Positions 16,604 to 24,952 of a stretch of DNA of 64,000 bases are shown one piece after another (positions within the stretch are counted from its first letter, which is position 1; the number at the start of each line of letters is the position of its first letter). The notes beneath the pieces are model-generated. The model was not told the DNA's origin. It made no database searches and was given only the letters and a program-made list of their open reading frames with translations. A program made the position numbers and the translations under genes. Source of the DNA: Streptomyces beihaiensis. GTDB taxonomy: Bacteria > Actinomycetota > Actinomycetes > Streptomycetales > Streptomycetaceae. The stretch covers positions 1 through 64,000 of the forward strand of contig NZ_JAPHNL010000146.1 of the NCBI RefSeq assembly GCF_026274175.1. The letters run 5' to 3'.

Positions 16604-17545
16604 GTGTCTGAGCCCCCCACCGTTCCGGTCCGGCGCGGCCGCCTGCTGCGAGTCGCCGCCGCTGTCGTCGTGTTGCTCTCCGTGGCCACGTACGTGGCCG
16701 TGCAGTACGCCACGGGGGGCCGTACCGCGCCGAGATGCAAGGTGGTCTCGGCCGACGGGGACGGGGCGAGCTACGAGTTCACGCCGGAACAGGCGGTGAA
16801 CGCGGCGACGATCGCGGCCGTGGGGACCTCGCGCGGCATGCCGGAGCGTGCGGTCGCCATCGCGCTCGCGACCGCCTTGCAGGAGTCCGGCCTGCGCAAC
16901 CTGGACCACGGTGACCGCGATTCGCTCGGTCTGTTCCAGCAGCGGCCGTCGGCGGGCTGGGGCACGACGAAGCAGATCATGGACCCGGTCTACGCGTCGG
17001 GGCGGTTCTACGAGCATCTCGCGCAGGTGCCGGGCTATGCGCGGCTGCCGTTGACCGTGGCGGCGCAGCGGGTGCAGCGCAGCGGCTATCCGGAGGCGTA
17101 CGCGAAGCACGAGCCGGACGCCACGCTGCTGGCCGCGTCGCTGACCGGCCGCGCCGAGGCGTCGCTGACCTGTGAGGGGCGGCCGAGCGGGCCGGACGCC
17201 GAGCGGGCGGGGGACCCCGCGCGCGTGAGGGACGCGCTCGTACGGGACTTCGGCAAGCAGGTGCGGCCCACCGCCGACGCGTCGGCGGGTTCGGTGCGGG
17301 TTCCGGTGCCGGACGCGGGCGACCCGGCCGGTGCCGGGCAGCGGCGGCGCGGGTGGGAGCTGGCGCAGTGGGCCGTGGCGGGTTCCTCCGCGCTCCGCAT
17401 CGAGCAGGTCACCTACGCGGGCCGTCGGTGGACCGCCGGGGACGACGGCGGCACCTGGCGCACGGTGCCGACGGACGGGTCGGCGGGGGCGTCGGCGGCG
17501 GCTGCCGACACGGCGGCCGAGGTCCGGATCGTCACCGCGCGGTAG
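16604..17545 (+). CDS. membrane-anchored lysozyme/transglycosylase-like protein
   Basis: The protein has 313 residues. A single N-terminal membrane helix (LLRVAAAVVVLLSVATYVAV) places the rest outside. The core ALATALQESGLRNLDHG plus SLGLFQQRPSAGWGT has the catalytic-Glu pattern of SLT/lysozyme-like domains (QESGL), and the C-terminus is variable and Ala-rich. A role in peptidoglycan cleavage is inferred. Homologues are sometimes labelled heavy metal transporter, which nothing here supports. GTG 16604 is chosen because VSEPPTVPVRRGR begins the plausible cytoplasmic stub and a TACCTT box sits six bases upstream. Divergent from dapE, with 158 bases between. Confidence 0.75.
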   Translation: MSEPPTVPVRRGRLLRVAAAVVVLLSVATYVAVQYATGGRTAPRCKVVSADGDGASYEFTPEQAVNAATIAAVGTSRGMPERAVAIALATALQESGLRNLDHGDRDSLGLFQQRPSAGWGTTKQIMDPVYASGRFYEHLAQVPGYARLPLTVAAQRVQRSGYPEAYAKHEPDATLLAASLTGRAEASLTCEGRPSGPDAERAGDPARVRDALVRDFGKQVRPTADASAGSVRVPVPDAGDPAGAGQRRRGWELAQWAVAGSSALRIEQVTYAGRRWTAGDDGGTWRTVPTDGSAGASAAAADTAAEVRIVTAR

Positions 17546-17856
17546 TACGAACGCTCCCTCGATCGGGGTATGCGCGGTGCGCTTGGTGGACGGGTGCGGA
17601 CGACTTTTCGGTGGTTGGCGCCGTGGTGCGTGAATCCCTTGGGGGCGCGGCGCTGTAAGGGTTCTGCAGGGTGCGGGATGCGTTCCGTTCGTGTGCTTTT
17701 ATCCGCTGCCGTTTATGCGATGCATTACCGACCCTTTACGTTGCCGACCCGCAACCTCACCCGGCCCCGGAGCGGTTGTCACGGCGTCCGATCGCCGCAC
17801 GGCACGACGCCGGGCGGCGGGAGGACACCAAACGTTCTCTCCCGCTAAGGAGCATC
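17546..17856. other. 311-base intergenic region
   Basis: No credible gene. Composition is less GC-rich than the flanks around 17690-17750 (TTTTATCCGCTGCC, GTTTATGCG, CCCTTTACG), which probably marks the promoter of the secreted Gly-rich protein. No clear -10/-35 pair or hairpin stands out. Confidence 0.5.
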
Positions 17857-18300
17857 ATGTCCCTCCCCCTGACCCGCCGGATCGCCCGTGCCGCGCTGCT
17901 TGTCGCGGCGGGAGCGGCACCCGTGGTCGGTGCGGCCGGTGCCGCGAGCGCCGCGGAGCTCCCGGCCACGTCCGACCTGGGCGGTCTGACCGCTCTGGAC
18001 GGTGCGAGCCTGGGCAACACCGTCGACGGTGCGACGCAGCACGCGACCGGGCTCGCGGGTGAAACCGGTGGCAAGGCGGTCGCCAAGACGGTGCCGGCGG
18101 CGGGCAAGGCGGCCGGGCACAGCGTGAAGACCACCACGCCTGTGGCGCAGAAGGCCGCGGGCGACCTGGCCGGGTCGGCCGCGGACGTGGTCGGCCAGAC
18201 CGCCGGGTCGGCGACGGACGGCGGCCTGCCGACCGGTGGGCTGACGTCGGGCGGTCTGCCGACGGGCGGGCTCACCTCGGGCGGTCTGCCGATCGGCTGA
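17857..18300 (+). CDS. secreted Gly/Leu/Pro-repeat small protein
   Basis: The protein has 147 residues. A classical signal peptide (RRIARAALLVAAGAAPVVGA, cleavage likely after ASA before AEL) leads to an Ala/Gly/Thr-rich mature part of about 115 residues with repeated KAAG and AGSA motifs. It ends in a repeat of the five-residue block type GGLPT/GGLTS. No catalytic domain is visible and I do not recognise a function; a structural or surface role is possible. The ATG follows TAAGGAG. A strong intrinsic terminator follows the stop codon by about 20 bases. Confidence 0.8.
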   Translation: MSLPLTRRIARAALLVAAGAAPVVGAAGAASAAELPATSDLGGLTALDGASLGNTVDGATQHATGLAGETGGKAVAKTVPAAGKAAGHSVKTTTPVAQKAAGDLAGSAADVVGQTAGSATDGGLPTGGLTSGGLPTGGLTSGGLPIG

Positions 18301-18320
18301 GCCGTGGGCCGCGCGGCCTG

Positions 18321-18357
18321 ACGGGGTGCTGGGAGCCTGCCGCTCCCAGCACCCCGT
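18321..18357 (+). terminator. strong intrinsic terminator
   Basis: A perfect 16-bp stem (arms 18321-18336 and 18342-18357, core GGGGTGCTGGGAGC) with a five-base loop is followed by a short T run. It ends the secreted-protein gene. Confidence 0.9.
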
Positions 18358-18360
18358 TTC

Positions 18361-18412
18361 CCTTGCCACGAAGCCTTGCCACGAATCCTTGCCACGGGTC
18401 CTTGCCGCGAGT
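18361..18412. repeat. four tandem copies of a 13-bp repeat
   Basis: CCTTGCCACGAAG and close variants repeat at 18361, 18374, 18387 and 18400, directly after the terminator and before the 3' end of dapC. It is non-coding. Confidence 0.85.
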
Positions 18413-18427
18413 CCCTCGCCAGGGCGG

Positions 18428-19540
18428 CTACAGGCGATGGGCCGCCGCGCGTACGCGCTCGTCCGTGGCCGTCAGGGCCACCCGGACGAAGCGGGCGCCC
18501 GCCTCGCCGTAGAAGTCGCCGGGCGCGACCAGGATGCCGAGGTCGGCCAGGTGGGAGACGGTGTCCCAGCAGGACTCGCCGCGCGTCGCCCACAGGTAGA
18601 GGCTCGCCTCGCTGTGCTCGATGCGGAAGCCGTGCCGCAGCAGCGCCTCGCGCAGCAGCTCGCGGCGGGCGGCGTAGCGGGCCCGCTGCTCCTGTACGTG
18701 CCGCTCGTCGCCGAGAGCCGCCACGACGGCCGCCTGCGTCGGCGCCGAGGTCATCATGCCGCCGTGCTTGCGCAGCTGGAGCAGGGGCGCGAGGACCGTC
18801 TCGTCACCCGCGAGGAACGCCGCGCGGTAGCCCGCCAGGTTCGAGCGCTTGGAGAGCGAGTGGACCGAGACCAGCCCCTCGTACGAGCCGCCGTTGACGT
18901 CCGGGTGCAGGACCGAGACCGGGTCGGCCTCCCAGCCCAGTTCGAGGTAGCACTCGTCCGAGAAGACCAGGATGCCGTGGTCGCGGGCCCACGCGACGAC
19001 GCGGGTCAGCTCCGCCTTGCCGAGCACCTTGCCGGTCGGGTTCGACGGCGAGTTGAGCCAGAGCAGGCGGATGCCCTCCGGGTCGAGCTCCGTCGGGTCG
19101 TCGTAGGTCACGTGGTCGGCGAGGGCGAGCCGGGCGCCGACCTCGTACGTGGGGTAGGCCAGGCGCGGGTAGGCGACCTTGTCGCCCGGTCCGAGGCCCA
19201 GCTGGGTCGGGAGCCAGGCGACCAGTTCCTTGGAGCCGACGACCGGCAGGACGTTGCCGTGCCCCAGGTCGCGCGCGCCCAGGCGCCGCTCGCACCAGCC
19301 GACCAGCGCGTCACGCAGCTCGGGCGTGCCCCACACCGTCGGGTAGCCCGGCGAGTTCGCGGCGTCGATCAGCGCCTTCTGGACCAGCTCGGGCACCGGG
19401 TCGACGGGGGTACCGACGGAGAGGTCGACGATGCCGTCCGGGTGGGCCTCGGCCGTCTTCTTGTACGGCTGCAGTTTGTCCCAGGGGAACTCAGGAAGGC
19501 GGTCAATGGGCGCGGGAACTGCGGACACCGGTCGGCTCAC
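18428..19540 (-). CDS. dapC: succinyldiaminopimelate transaminase (actinobacterial type)
   Basis: The protein has 370 residues of PLP aminotransferase class I fold. Markers are NSPSNPTGKV (cofactor-ring asparagine), FSDECYLELGW and the PLP lysine in SLSKRSNLAGYR. The start PWDKLQPYKKTAEAHPDGIVDLSVG is typical of actinobacterial DapC. It makes N-succinyl-LL-diaminopimelate, the substrate of DapE encoded nearby. A GTG start at 19540 is used; the ribosome site is weak. The gene lies directly downstream of the ferredoxin gene, as in mycobacteria (Rv1177-Rv1178), but a perfect hairpin and a repeat array lie between. Confidence 0.9.
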   Translation of the reverse strand: MSRPVSAVPAPIDRLPEFPWDKLQPYKKTAEAHPDGIVDLSVGTPVDPVPELVQKALIDAANSPGYPTVWGTPELRDALVGWCERRLGARDLGHGNVLPVVGSKELVAWLPTQLGLGPGDKVAYPRLAYPTYEVGARLALADHVTYDDPTELDPEGIRLLWLNSPSNPTGKVLGKAELTRVVAWARDHGILVFSDECYLELGWEADPVSVLHPDVNGGSYEGLVSVHSLSKRSNLAGYRAAFLAGDETVLAPLLQLRKHGGMMTSAPTQAAVVAALGDERHVQEQRARYAARRELLREALLRHGFRIEHSEASLYLWATRGESCWDTVSHLADLGILVAPGDFYGEAGARFVRVALTATDERVRAAAHRL

Positions 19541-19618
19541 TCACTTCTCTTACGTGGGTCTTCTCTTACGTGGATGGCACTTCTTGCGTGGACACGGCAC
19601 TTCTTGCCTGGATGGACA
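19541..19618. repeat. degenerate tandem repeat of about 18-20 bp
   Basis: Four consecutive blocks share CTTCT(C/T)TTACGTGG or CACTTCTTGCGTGG. They occupy the gap between the ferredoxin terminator and the dapC start. Confidence 0.65.
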
Positions 19619-19622
19619 GATG

Positions 19623-19662
19623 CCCCGGTCCCGTACGGCGGTCGAGCCGTACGGGACCGGGG
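19623..19662 (-). terminator. perfect 17-bp hairpin between fdxA and dapC
   Basis: CCCCGGTCCCGTACGGC pairs over its full length with the arm at 19646-19662 around a six-base loop. It lies 36 bases downstream of the ferredoxin stop. It should terminate or strongly attenuate readthrough into dapC. Confidence 0.85.
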
Positions 19663-19697
19663 CGGCGCCTGCGCGTGCGTACCGCTGAGTGCAGTGG

Positions 19698-20018
19698 TTA
19701 CTGGTTCTGCGGCGGCAGCGCGGCGATGAACGGGTGGTCCTTCTCGATCAGGCCCATCTTCGAGGCACCACCGGGCGAGCCGAGCTCGTCGAAGAACTCG
19801 ACGTTCGCCTTGTAGTAGTCCTTCCACTCCTCAGGAGTGTCGTCCTCGTAGAAGATCGCCTCGACCGGGCAGACCGGCTCGCAGGCACCACAGTCGACGC
19901 ATTCGTCCGGGTGGATGTACAAGGACCGCTTGCCCTCGTAGATGCAGTCGACCGGGCACTCCTCGATGCACGCCTTGTCCTTGACGTCGACACAAGGCTG
20001 CGCGATGACGTAGGTCAC
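19698..20018 (-). CDS. fdxA: 7Fe ferredoxin ([3Fe-4S][4Fe-4S])
   Basis: The protein has 106 residues. Cysteines at 9, 17 and 50 fit a [3Fe-4S] site and those at 21, 40, 43 and 46 fit a [4Fe-4S] site, with Cys25 free as in Azotobacter ferredoxin I. The C-terminal extension EEWKDYYKANVEFFDELGSPGG is typical of the actinobacterial and thermophile type. It is a soluble low-potential electron carrier. The GTG start has GGAGGAA upstream. Confidence 0.96.
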   Translation of the reverse strand: MTYVIAQPCVDVKDKACIEECPVDCIYEGKRSLYIHPDECVDCGACEPVCPVEAIFYEDDTPEEWKDYYKANVEFFDELGSPGGASKMGLIEKDHPFIAALPPQNQ

Positions 20019-20158
20019 GCTGTCGTTCCTCCTCGATAGGGCGCTGGCGGGCCTCCACAGGCTCCGCCGCCTGGCGCGCGGGAGCGCGGCGTCGTCGATG
20101 CCCGCCTCTAGTATCTCCGTTCCCAGGCATGATCCGAACAGGAGGGGTGGGCCGAGCT

Positions 20159-21289
20159 GTGGAATTCACTGCGGGCGGACGACTCGAATTGCGCTTGACC
20201 CGCTCTGACGTGGGAAAACGCGTATCCGTGCGACGGGTGATCCAGGAGGGGCCCGCGGGTCGGAAGTTCACCGATACCGTGGGCGTTCTCACATCGTGGG
20301 ACAACGGTGTGCTGCTCATCACACGAAAGACCGGTGAGCGGGTACGGATCGAGGAGTCGTCGCTGGTCGCCGGGAAGGTGGTGCCGCCGGCGCCGGCCCG
20401 TCGGCGCGGGCCCGCGGCCACGTTTCCGGAGCTGGCGCGGGTCGCCGCGCGGGCGTGGCAGCCGGTGGAGAGCGAGCGGCTCGGCGAGTGGGAGCTGCGG
20501 GCGGCGGTACAGGCCGAGCCGCGCGAAGCGCGTCCACGAGGGGAGGTGGTCGGGCGACGGGCGGGCTTCACCCGGCGGGCCAACTCCGTGTTGCCGCTCG
20601 GCGATCCTGGACGGCCGCTGGACGTCGCGCTCGACCGCGTACGGGAGTGGTACGCGGCCCGTGGCCTGCCCGCGTACGTGCAGACGGCGACCGGGGCGGA
20701 GGGGACGCAGGAGCTGCTCTGCGCCGGCCTTGAGGAGCGCGGGTGGGTGCGGGAGGTCAGCGCCGAGTTGCGGATCGCCGCGCTCGCGCCCGTCGCGGAC
20801 CTCGACCGGTCGGGCGAGCCCGGCCGGGGCGGCGAGCCGGGCGGGCCGGGTGGCGGCGTCGAGCTGAGCCGCGAGCCCGGGGCGGGCTGGCTCGACCGGT
20901 ACCAGCGCAAGGGCGTGAGCGAGGTGGCACTGAAGGTGCTGTGCGCCGGGCCTTCGGTGTGGTTCGCGACCGTTCGGGGCGAGAACGAGGACAGGGGCGC
21001 GGACGGGGTTGTCGTGCCCGCGGCGATCGGGCGGTGCGTGGTCGACGGGCGCTGGGCGTCGTTCGCGGCGGTCGAGGTCGATCCGGCGCGGCGACGTCAG
21101 GGGCTGGCCACGGCCGTGATGGCGGCGTTGGCGCGGCGGGCGCTCGACGAGGGGGCGTCGGCGGCGCTGCTGCAGGTCGAGGCGGAGAACGAGGGGGCGC
21201 GCGGCCTGTACGACCGGCTCGGCTTCACCACGCATCACGCCTACCAGCACTACCGGGCGCCGGAGGGGACGACGAGGAGCACCGCATGA
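20159..21289 (+). CDS. GNAT acetyltransferase with N-terminal SH3-like domain
   Basis: The protein has about 376 residues. Residues 1 to about 80 form a small barrel (LRLTRSDVGKRVSVRRVI, DTVGVLTSWDNGVLLITRK). The C-terminal GNAT domain has the acetyl-CoA loop RRRQGLATAVMAAL and the final ENEGARGLYDRLGF segment. A Gly/Glu-rich linker near residue 225 separates two GNAT-like halves. Substrate unknown. ATG 20129 is an alternative start; GTG 20159 is preferred because AGGAGGGG lies upstream of it and TAGTAT at 20109 would start the message close to the ATG. It overlaps the next gene as ATGA. Confidence 0.8.
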   Translation: MEFTAGGRLELRLTRSDVGKRVSVRRVIQEGPAGRKFTDTVGVLTSWDNGVLLITRKTGERVRIEESSLVAGKVVPPAPARRRGPAATFPELARVAARAWQPVESERLGEWELRAAVQAEPREARPRGEVVGRRAGFTRRANSVLPLGDPGRPLDVALDRVREWYAARGLPAYVQTATGAEGTQELLCAGLEERGWVREVSAELRIAALAPVADLDRSGEPGRGGEPGGPGGGVELSREPGAGWLDRYQRKGVSEVALKVLCAGPSVWFATVRGENEDRGADGVVVPAAIGRCVVDGRWASFAAVEVDPARRRQGLATAVMAALARRALDEGASAALLQVEAENEGARGLYDRLGFTTHHAYQHYRAPEGTTRSTA

Positions 21290-22119
21290 CGCCCGAGCTG
21301 CGGCGGCGGTTCGCCGAGGCGGCGCGGGCCGAGCGGCCCGACCTGGCCGAGCTGTGTCTGCTCGTCGCCGCGGAGGCGGACGACGGGCTCGACGAGGCCG
21401 GCATGGACGCCGTGCAGATCGAGCTCGACGAGCTGGCCGGACGGTTGCCTTTCCGGGCGGGTGGCGCACGCGAGTGGGCCCGCGCGCTGGCCGAGCTGCT
21501 CGGGGCGCGGCTGGGTTTCCACGGGGCGGCGGTCGACTACCAGCGGCTGGAGTCGTCACTGCTGCACGAGGTCGTACGGCGTCGGCGCGGGCTGCCGATT
21601 CTGCTGTCGGTGGTGTGGATGGAGGTGGCGCGACGGGCCGGGGCCCCGGTGTACGGGGTGGCCCTGCCGGGGCACTTCGTGGTGGGGTTCGGGAATCCGG
21701 AGGCGGCCGCCCACGAACCGGTGCTCGCCGATCCGTTCGGTGGTGGACGGCTGTTGACCGGGGCCGATGCGGAGTTGCTCGTGGTGGGAGCCACGGGGGC
21801 GGCGCTCGATCCGTCGATGCTGCGGCCCGCCGGTGTCCTCGACATCGTGGCGCGGATCCTGAACAACATCCGGGCGTGGGCGGCGGCGCGGCCGGAGCGG
21901 TCCGACGTGGCGTTGTGGGCGGTGGAGTTGGCGTTGCTGCTGCCGTCGCATCCGGCGCGGTTGCGGCACGAGCGGGCGGAGGTTCTGGTGGAGCGGGGGG
22001 AGTTCCTGGCCGGGGCGGACGAGCTGGATGCGTACGCGGACGTGGTCGCGGAGGTGGACGAGGACGCGGCGCGGCGCGTACGGGCGCAGGCCCGTGCGGC
22101 CCGCGCCCGCCTGAACTGA
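21286..22119 (+). CDS. SirB1-family transglutaminase-like protein
   Basis: The protein has 277 residues. The transglutaminase-like SirB1 domain shows YQRLESSLLHEVVRRRRGLP, then ILLSVVWMEVARRAG and the VALPGHFVVGF segment. The usual catalytic Cys is replaced by Leu or Ser in this stretch, so a binding role rather than catalysis is likely. A C-terminal TPR-like helical part follows (ERSDVALWAVELALLLPSHP). Its ATG lies in the ATGA overlap with the acetyltransferase gene and has GAGGAGC upstream, so the pair is coupled and perhaps functionally linked. Confidence 0.85.
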   Translation: MTPELRRRFAEAARAERPDLAELCLLVAAEADDGLDEAGMDAVQIELDELAGRLPFRAGGAREWARALAELLGARLGFHGAAVDYQRLESSLLHEVVRRRRGLPILLSVVWMEVARRAGAPVYGVALPGHFVVGFGNPEAAAHEPVLADPFGGGRLLTGADAELLVVGATGAALDPSMLRPAGVLDIVARILNNIRAWAAARPERSDVALWAVELALLLPSHPARLRHERAEVLVERGEFLAGADELDAYADVVAEVDEDAARRVRAQARAARARLN

Positions 22120-22210
22120 CGCGGGGCGGCGCGACGCGGGGCGGGGCCGCCGCCGCTGCTTTGCCGCGACGTGGCCACACCCGTCCGCGTGTGCCCGCCG
22201 CGCCGGGGGT

Positions 22211-22259
22211 GCCGCCTTGCCCACCCTGGCGCCCCAGGCGGCAGCCTGCCCAAGGCGGC
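22211..22259. terminator. nested hairpin between convergent operons
   Basis: GCCGCCTTG (22211-22219) pairs with CAAGGCGGC (22251-22259), enclosing a second stem CCTGG/CCAGG. It is placed between the SirB1-like gene and the response-regulator gene. Confidence 0.6.
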
Positions 22260-22356
22260 GGGCCGCACAGGCCGGGAGCCGGGCGAAGCGGCGGGCTGTT
22301 CGGGGCGGCGCTTCGGGAAAGAGAGTCGCCGCGGCACTCGGCCGACGGGGCAGGTC

Positions 22357-22998
22357 CTAGAGCCAGCCCTGTTCCCGGGCCCGTGTCACCGCTTCCGCGC
22401 GGTTGCGGACCGCGAGCTTCTGGATCGCCGTCGAGAGGTAGTTGCGGACCGTGCCCTGCGAGAGGTGCAGGTCACGGGCGAGTTCCGCGTTGGTGCGGCC
22501 GTCCGACGCCGCCCGCAGCACCTCCCGTTCGCGGTCCGTGAGCGGGTTCGCGCCTTCGGCGAGGGCCGCCGCGGCCAGGGTGGGGTCGATGACCCGCTCC
22601 CCCGCCAGGACTTTGCGGACCGCCGCCGCGAGCTGGGCGGCGGGGGCGTCCTTGACCAGGAACGCGTCCGCGCCCGCCTCCATGGCGCTGCGCAGGTAGC
22701 CGGGTCGGCCGAAGGTCGTGAGGACGACGATCTTCAGCTCCGGCAGCGCCGAACGCAGGCCCGCCGCGGCCTCGATGCCCGTGCAGCCGGGCATCTCGAT
22801 GTCGAGCAGGGCCACGTCCACCGCGTGGGCGCGCGCCGCCGCGAGGACTTCGTCGCCGCGGGCCACCTGCGCGACGACCTCGATGTCCGGTTCGAGGCCG
22901 AGCAGCGCGGCGAGGGCCTCGCGCACCATCGACTGGTCCTCGGCGAGCAGGACGCGCACCGCCGTGGCGGCGCCCCCCGTGTCGTTCTGCGTGGTCAT
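22357..22998 (-). CDS. NarL/LuxR-family response regulator
   Basis: The protein has 213 residues. The receiver domain has the acidic pair in LLAEDQ, the phosphoacceptor Asp66 in LLDIEMPG, and the conserved Lys in FLVKDAPA. The C-terminal LuxR-type helix-turn-helix has LTDREREVLRAASDGRTNAE and a recognition helix near SQGTVRNYLSTA. Its start codon overlaps the kinase stop as ATGA. It is the last gene of the exporter/two-component operon and likely binds the palindrome at 25943-25978; that binding is inference. Confidence 0.95.
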   Translation of the reverse strand: MTTQNDTGGAATAVRVLLAEDQSMVREALAALLGLEPDIEVVAQVARGDEVLAAARAHAVDVALLDIEMPGCTGIEAAAGLRSALPELKIVVLTTFGRPGYLRSAMEAGADAFLVKDAPAAQLAAAVRKVLAGERVIDPTLAAAALAEGANPLTDREREVLRAASDGRTNAELARDLHLSQGTVRNYLSTAIQKLAVRNRAEAVTRAREQGWL

Positions 22999-24209
22999 GC
23001 GGCGGATCCTACGGAGCCCACCGGGACCCGGGCCACCAGGAGGTATCCGCCGCCGCGCGCCGCACCCGTCTCCAGCGTGCCGCCGACCGCCGCGAGACGT
23101 TCGGTCAGGCCGGACAGGCCGTTGCCGTGGGCCGCGCCCGAGCCGCCGGAACCGTCGTCCTCGACGGTCAGTTCGACGACCGGGCCGTCCAGCGTCTCGC
23201 GGCGCGTGACGTGGATGGCACAGCGCCGCGCCGCGCTGTGCCGTATGACGTTCGTCACCGCCTCGCGCAGCGTCCACGCGAGCGCCGTCTCGCGCGGCTC
23301 CGACAGCCGCGGCCCCTCCGTCGGCACGTCCGCCGCGATCCCGGCCGCCGTCAACGCGGCTTTCGCTCCGGCGAGTTCCGCTGCCAGGCGCGGGCGCCGG
23401 TAGCCGGTGACGGCCTCCCGGACGTCGACCAGGGCCTGGCGGCTGACCTTCTCGATGTCGGCGACCTGGTCGGCGGCCTGGTCGGGCCTGTCGGGCAGCA
23501 TCCGCCCGGCCAGTTCGCTCTTGAGCGTGATCAGCGACAGCGAGTGGCCGAGGAGGTCGTGCAGGTCGCGGGCGAGGCGCAGCCGCTCCTCGTTGGCGGC
23601 GAGGTGGGCGACCTGCGCACGGGCCTGGCGCAGCTCCTGGGCGGTGCGCACCAGTTCCCGTACGCCGATCATGGAGAACCCGCCGAGCAGGGACGGGATG
23701 ACGAGCCAGTACTGCGGGCTTGTGCCGAGGGTGAGGCCGACGAGGACCATGGCGGCCGTGGAGGCGATGATCGCCGGGCGTACCCGGTTCAGCGGCAGCA
23801 CCGCTCCGAAGGCCACGGAGACGTAGACGAACAGGACGAGCCAGTCGTGGCCCATGCTCACGGAGAGGGCCACGGCGAAGACCGGCAGCAGCGCCGTGCA
23901 CCCGTACGCGAGCCGCCGCCCCATGCGCCGTCCGGTCTGGCGCAGGACGAGGCCGACGTACGCGAGGACGAACACCGTAAGGCCGATCGCGCCGAGCACC
24001 GTGCCCGTGGTGCTATGGGCGCCCTTGAGCAGGTCGGCGAGCGGGTCGCCGAGGAAGGCCAGCCACATGCCGACCCACACGAGCTTCACGAGGAACTCGC
24101 GGCGGTTCTCCGGCGGTTGGCCGATCCTCGGGGATCGGTCCTGGGAGCGGTCCCGGGGGCCTTGGGGGCCTTGGGGGCGGTCCTGCCCGTCCGTCGTCTG
24201 CGTGGTCAT
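22995..24209 (-). CDS. sensor histidine kinase, HisKA_3 type
   Basis: The protein has 404 residues. After a polar Gly/Pro/Gln-rich start, about four to six hydrophobic segments (for example GTVLGAIGLTVFVLAYVGLV and WLVLFVYVSVAFGAVLPL) form the membrane part with no large extracellular sensor loop. The dimerisation box ARDLHDLLGHSLSLITLKSE carries His217. The ATPase domain shows LREAVTNVIRHS and DDGSGG...GNGLSGLTERL. Kinases with this short intramembrane layout often pair with ABC-2 exporters. ATG 24209 is used because it lies just after the permease stop and GAAGG precedes it; an upstream GTG would overlap the permease. Confidence 0.93.
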   Translation of the reverse strand: MTTQTTDGQDRPQGPQGPRDRSQDRSPRIGQPPENRREFLVKLVWVGMWLAFLGDPLADLLKGAHSTTGTVLGAIGLTVFVLAYVGLVLRQTGRRMGRRLAYGCTALLPVFAVALSVSMGHDWLVLFVYVSVAFGAVLPLNRVRPAIIASTAAMVLVGLTLGTSPQYWLVIPSLLGGFSMIGVRELVRTAQELRQARAQVAHLAANEERLRLARDLHDLLGHSLSLITLKSELAGRMLPDRPDQAADQVADIEKVSRQALVDVREAVTGYRRPRLAAELAGAKAALTAAGIAADVPTEGPRLSEPRETALAWTLREAVTNVIRHSAARRCAIHVTRRETLDGPVVELTVEDDGSGGSGAAHGNGLSGLTERLAAVGGTLETGAARGGGYLLVARVPVGSVGSAA

Positions 24210-24211
24210 GC

Positions 24212-24952
24212 TCACGCCTTCAAGGTGTCCTTCCGGTACAGCCACGCCGCTCCGCCCGCGAAGAGCAGGAAGTACGCGACGATCAGGGAGACGTCACCGG
24301 CGTGCGGTGCGTCACCGAGCTCGATGGCCCGGCCCAGTGCAGCGTACGCGTGGGTGGGCAGCCACTTGGCGATCTCCTGCAGCCAGTGCGGGAAGGCCGT
24401 CGTGGGCATCCACAGGCCGCCCAGGATGGAGAGGCCGAAGTACGTGATCATGGTGATGGGGCGGACCGCGTCGCCGGAGGCGAGGTAGCCGATGGCGACG
24501 CCGAGCGCGGCGAAGCAGAGGCTGCCCGCCCAGATGGCGCCGGTCAGCGCGAGCCACTGCCAGGCGTCGAACCGTACGTCCTTGAAGGCGGCGGCCACGA
24601 CGAAGACGATCACGATGGACGGCAGCGAGACGACGGCGGCGCTCGCGGTCTTGGCGAGGACGTAGCCGCGGCCCGGCAGCGAGGTCAGGCGCAGCTGGCG
24701 GACCCAGCCGTTCTCGCGCTCCTTGGCGATGCGTTCGCTGTTGCCCATCAGGACGGCGGTGAGCGCGCCGAAGGAGGCCATGGAGACCATCATGAACGAG
24801 GCCAGGGTGAGGCCGGTGCCGTCGACCTTGTCGGAGCTGCCCGCCCGGCCGGCGAAGAGCAGGAAGATGACGGACGGGTAGATCGCGGAGAAGAACAGGA
24901 ACTTCCGGTTGCGCAGGGCGCGGACGAGTTCGAGTTTGATCAGGCTGTTCAC
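24212..24952 (-). CDS. ABC-2 type exporter permease
   Basis: The protein has 246 residues with six predicted membrane helices. It begins with LIKLELVRALRNRKFLFFSA, the typical ABC-2 amphipathic entry helix, and contains the conserved IGYLASGDAVRPITMITYF and LGGLWMPTTAFPHWLQ segments. It is the membrane half of an exporter with the ATPase encoded immediately upstream; the substrate (drug, lipid or peptide) is unknown. The GTG start overlaps the ATPase stop as GTGA. Confidence 0.92.
   Translation of the reverse strand: MNSLIKLELVRALRNRKFLFFSAIYPSVIFLLFAGRAGSSDKVDGTGLTLASFMMVSMASFGALTAVLMGNSERIAKERENGWVRQLRLTSLPGRGYVLAKTASAAVVSLPSIVIVFVVAAAFKDVRFDAWQWLALTGAIWAGSLCFAALGVAIGYLASGDAVRPITMITYFGLSILGGLWMPTTAFPHWLQEIAKWLPTHAYAALGRAIELGDAPHAGDVSLIVAYFLLFAGGAAWLYRKDTLKA

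Noticed and set aside
16604-17545. Heavy metal transporter label used for similar proteins
   Set aside because: One membrane helix and a lysozyme-like extracellular core are seen; no metal transport motif is present.
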